DNA of 6,255 nt from assembly GCA_016213985.1 (NCBI GenBank), contig JACRPJ010000046.1, forward strand, positions 1 to 6,255, in the 5' to 3' direction. The translations under genes were made by a program, and so were the position numbers. Below are positions 4,883 to 6,255 of the stretch, one piece after another (position 1 is the first letter of the stretch; the number at the start of each line of letters is the position of its first letter). The notes beneath the pieces are model-generated. The model was given only the letters and a program-made list of their open reading frames with translations. It had not been told where the DNA came from and did no database searches. Source of the DNA: Candidatus Woesearchaeota archaeon (lineage in GTDB: Archaea > Nanobdellota > Nanobdellia > Woesearchaeales > GW2011-AR9).

Positions 4883-4899
4883 TTTACTTCTCTATATTT

Positions 4900-4943
4900 C
4901 TGCAAAAGTAGTGATTCCAAAATTACTATCTGCAGTAGTGATT
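4900..4943. repeat. Short direct repeats in the intergenic region
   Basis: CTGCA(AAA)GTAGTGATT at 4900-4916 recurs as CTGCAGTAGTGATT at 4930-4943, differing by a 3-nt indel. Between them AATTACTA (4921-4928) can pair with TAGTGATT (4909-4916) across a CCAA loop. The second copy ends in T5. This may be a terminator for the tfs operon or a protein site. The rest of 4883-5002 is AT-rich without visible genes. Confidence 0.4.
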
Positions 4944-5002
4944 TTTCATTATATTTATCGAGTGGTATCGGCTTCAAGAATATATTTTTAAAATTAGTAG
5001 AA

Positions 5003-5010
5003 TTTATATA
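5003..5010 (+). promoter_or_regulatory. TATA box of the 27-codon small gene
   Basis: TTTATATA is centred near 5007 and predicts a transcript start near 5032, giving a leader of about 40 nt with a strong SD. Confidence 0.55.
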
Positions 5011-5023
5011 CCCTTTGGTTTTC

Positions 5024-5034
5024 CGTAGACTACG
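5024..5034 (+). promoter_or_regulatory. Palindrome at the predicted transcript start of the small gene
   Basis: CGTAG-A-CTACG is a perfect 5-bp inverted repeat with a one-base centre. It lies 17-27 nt after the TATA centre, just where initiation is predicted. This is a typical repressor position, though a palindrome this short may be chance. Confidence 0.4.
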
Positions 5035-5071
5035 ATAGGTGTTTTAGGAGAAAAAGGGGTGGTGGATGTCT

Positions 5072-5155
5072 ATGTCTAAAATATCATACAAAGCACAACT
5101 GAATTGCCAGAAATTGGATTCTTTTTTCGAGAAAGCAGAAGAAGAGGAGGAGTAA
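5072..5155 (+). CDS. Small ORF: 27-codon acidic peptide with partial PIP-box resemblance
   Basis: The peptide is MSKISYKAQLNCQKLDSFFEKAEEEEE: basic and polar at the start, an L-x-x-F-F centre, and an acidic tail of five Glu. A complete expression unit surrounds it. There is a TATA box at 5003-5010, a strong SD in AGGGGTGGTGG (5055-5065) closely matching the tfs leader, and a T7 tract immediately after TAA. A second in-frame ATG at 5066 would add two residues (MS) but lies inside the SD, so 5072 is preferred. An in-frame TAG at 5045-5047 shows it is not the tail of a longer gene on this strand. CQKLDSFF matches the L-x-x-F-F half of PCNA-interacting motifs (Q-x-x-L-x-x-F-F), but Q is one place late and C fills its position. 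I recognise no family. It could also be a short non-coding transcript. Confidence 0.55.
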   Translation: MSKISYKAQLNCQKLDSFFEKAEEEEE

Positions 5156-5162
5156 TTTTTTT
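5156..5162 (+). terminator. T7 terminator of the small gene
   Basis: Seven T residues directly follow the TAA, with a further T5 at 5168-5172. A bare U-tract is sufficient for archaeal intrinsic termination. It also separates the small gene from the convergent tmk. Confidence 0.5.
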
Positions 5163-5192
5163 GGTCATTTTTATCCGTCTGAACTTTGCGTC

Positions 5193-5945
5193 CTACTTTC
5201 CTGCGCCAATGCGTAGATGCTGGTGATAGAATTCCCGTGCCTGCTGTCGGGAATGCTCTATGCTTACACCCGCATCCATATAAATTAGGGGTACTTTAAT
5301 TTTGGAGAAGACCGCTCTGAACTCTTCACTTTCATAATGCACCTTTAGCTTTAATTGGAATTCCAAGTTTTCAAATTTACAATGGTCTTTCTTTTCTCTC
5401 TGCTGCGATCTTCGTATCGCTTCCTGAACATCTTCAATAATAGGAACAATCAAATAATCCATAGGATGGGCATAGCAGAAAGCGTTTCCGGGAATGGCTA
5501 AGATTTCTTCCATCTTAAAGTCTCTTCCTTCGTCTAAAGCGCTTTGGCGCTGGTGAACTATGCTGCTGGCAAAAGATCTGCTCTGGTAAATATCGATCCC
5601 TGCTTCTAGTAAGGGAAGCGTCAGTTGCTCATATAAGATTCTTCTATCTAGAGCATAGGCTTCGGCGACGGCTTCCGGTGAATAATTACGCTGGTTTTTA
5701 GCAATCAGCTCTTCGCGGAGGTACTTTCCAAGTCCTACAAAAGTGGGTTCAGACGTAATCACTAAATGGAAATTCTCCCGGATAATTCCTTTAGGATCAG
5801 GATGAACTTCCTGTTTTTTTTAGTATTCATGCACATCGAACATCCCTTTTCCTTCTTTTTCGGCTTCTTCTATAAGAGCATCTAAAAATACCCCTTTCCC
5901 TACTCCATCAATTCCATCAATTACGACGAATTTTCCCCTAGTCAT
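5193..5945 (-). pseudogene. tmk: Thymidylate kinase, interrupted by an in-frame UAA
   Basis: dTMP kinase catalyses ATP + dTMP to ADP + dTDP in the cytosol, a step of dTTP synthesis. The single frame from the ATG at 5945 to the TAG at 5193 spans 250 codons. The N-terminal strand and P-loop are KFVVIDGIDGVGKG (5-18), with G18 in place of the usual Ser/Thr. TSEPTFVGLGKYLREELI (64-81) holds the dTMP-site E-P-T block. The DRR motif is at 100-102, and QSRSFASSIVHQ (121-132) matches the substrate-binding segment. REKKD lies in the lid region. Codon 42 (5822-5820) is UAA in HEY-stop-KKQ, where a Trp would fit my memory of relatives. Translation from the GTG at 5762 would give 189 residues lacking the P-loop, so that fragment alone should be inactive. 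The ATG overlaps the thyX stop (ATGA). Pseudogenisation, readthrough or a sequencing error near the A8 run are all possible. Confidence 0.85.
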
Positions 5946-6255
5946 TGTTTCTCGTCATACACCCTTGCTTTTACTGCTCCAAACTTATCTTTTCCACCCA
6001 GTAAAATGGAGGTTGCCGGAGCAACTTCTTGGGCCAGAGCAGACATTTTTTCAGCAATAGCCCTTATTTCCCATTGAGCATGGCTATCTTCTCTTGTTCT
6101 AGAGATGTGGTAAAGCTGTCTTAGATTTGTTGCTAAAAGATCTCTTCTTCGATGAGCATCGGTTAAACAGTATTCAGCATCCTTTCCATATCGGGGTAAA
6201 AACTCGTAGTACAACTCATTAGAACGATCGCAGATTTCTTTTAGCTCTTGATCAG
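5942..6255 (-). CDS. thyX: FAD-dependent thymidylate synthase, C-terminal part (partial)
   Basis: The frame is open to the window edge and gives the last 104 or so residues of what is probably ThyX. ThyX methylates dUMP to dTMP using methylene-tetrahydrofolate with FAD and NADPH. The main evidence is the segment NLRQLYHISRTREDSHAQWEIRAIAEKM. Its R-x-D-S-H-A-Q-W-E-I core is the substrate- and flavin-contacting C-terminal block of ThyX proteins, followed by a helix and a short basic tail (GGKDKFGAVKARVYDEKQ). The N-terminal RHR-type signature motif lies beyond the window and cannot be checked. An in-frame TTG at 6214 is an internal Leu, not a start, since the frame continues upstream without a stop. 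The TGA overlaps the tmk ATG as ATGA. The next step of the same pathway lies directly downstream, which supports both calls. Confidence 0.78.
   Translation of the reverse strand, partial: DQELKEICDRSNELYYEFLPRYGKDAEYCLTDAHRRRDLLATNLRQLYHISRTREDSHAQWEIRAIAEKMSALAQEVAPATSILLGGKDKFGAVKARVYDEKQ

Noticed and set aside
5193..5762. The 189-codon frame from GTG 5762 as an independent gene.
   Set aside because: It begins in the middle of the Tmk fold (VITSEPT) and lacks the P-loop. The same frame continues upstream to the thyX overlap.
5814..5821. Transcriptional slippage on the A8 run rescuing tmk.
   Set aside because: The T of the UAA precedes the run and stays in frame, so adding or losing A residues cannot remove the stop.

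Overview
The window reads as archaeal DNA. It has TATA boxes about 25 nt upstream of predicted transcript starts, GGTG-type Shine-Dalgarno (SD) sites mixed with leaderless starts, a transcription factor S gene, an archaeal-type signal peptidase with a Ser/His/Asp set, and an intron-bearing tRNA with bulge-helix-bulge splice sites. The compact layout, the insertion in the signal peptidase and the style of the methyltransferase and dTMP kinase suggest a DPANN-type archaeon. That placement is an inference from memory of those families.

Layout. 1-37 (-) is the first 12 codons of an unidentified gene. 121-247 (-) is tRNA-Pro(CGG), which I read as carrying three short introns, in the D loop, anticodon loop and T arm. 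344-852 (+) is an overlapping AbrB-type antitoxin / RelE-type toxin pair behind a TATA box and a 20-bp operator-like inverted repeat. 3194-941 (-) is a three-gene cluster: a seven-helix membrane protein, an FmrO-like rRNA methyltransferase split by a +1 frameshift, and an unrecognised 236-aa protein. Signal peptidase I (3246-3920, +) diverges from this cluster over a shared promoter and looks leaderless. 4053-4882 (+) is transcription factor S overlapping a 172-aa protein with a PepSY-like C-terminus. 5072-5155 (+) is a 27-codon ORF missed by length cut-offs, with its own TATA box, palindrome, strong SD and T7 tract. 6255-5193 (-) is the 3' end of thyX overlapping tmk. The tmk gene has an in-frame UAA at codon 42.

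How the genes fit together. ThyX makes dTMP and Tmk phosphorylates it to dTDP, so the ATGA-overlapped pair is a dTTP-synthesis operon. The toxin-antitoxin pair is a self-regulated accessory module. The membrane protein and methyltransferase are separated by 1 nt and probably co-translated, but their joint role is unknown. TFS rescues stalled RNA polymerase, and its overlap with the PepSY-like gene implies co-expression only.

The most notable items are the three-intron tRNA, the 27-codon acidic peptide whose CQKLDSFF segment partly resembles a PCNA-binding (PIP-box) motif, and the two interrupted conserved genes. The interruptions may be real mutations, recoding, or assembly error. No IS transposase or CRISPR array is visible.
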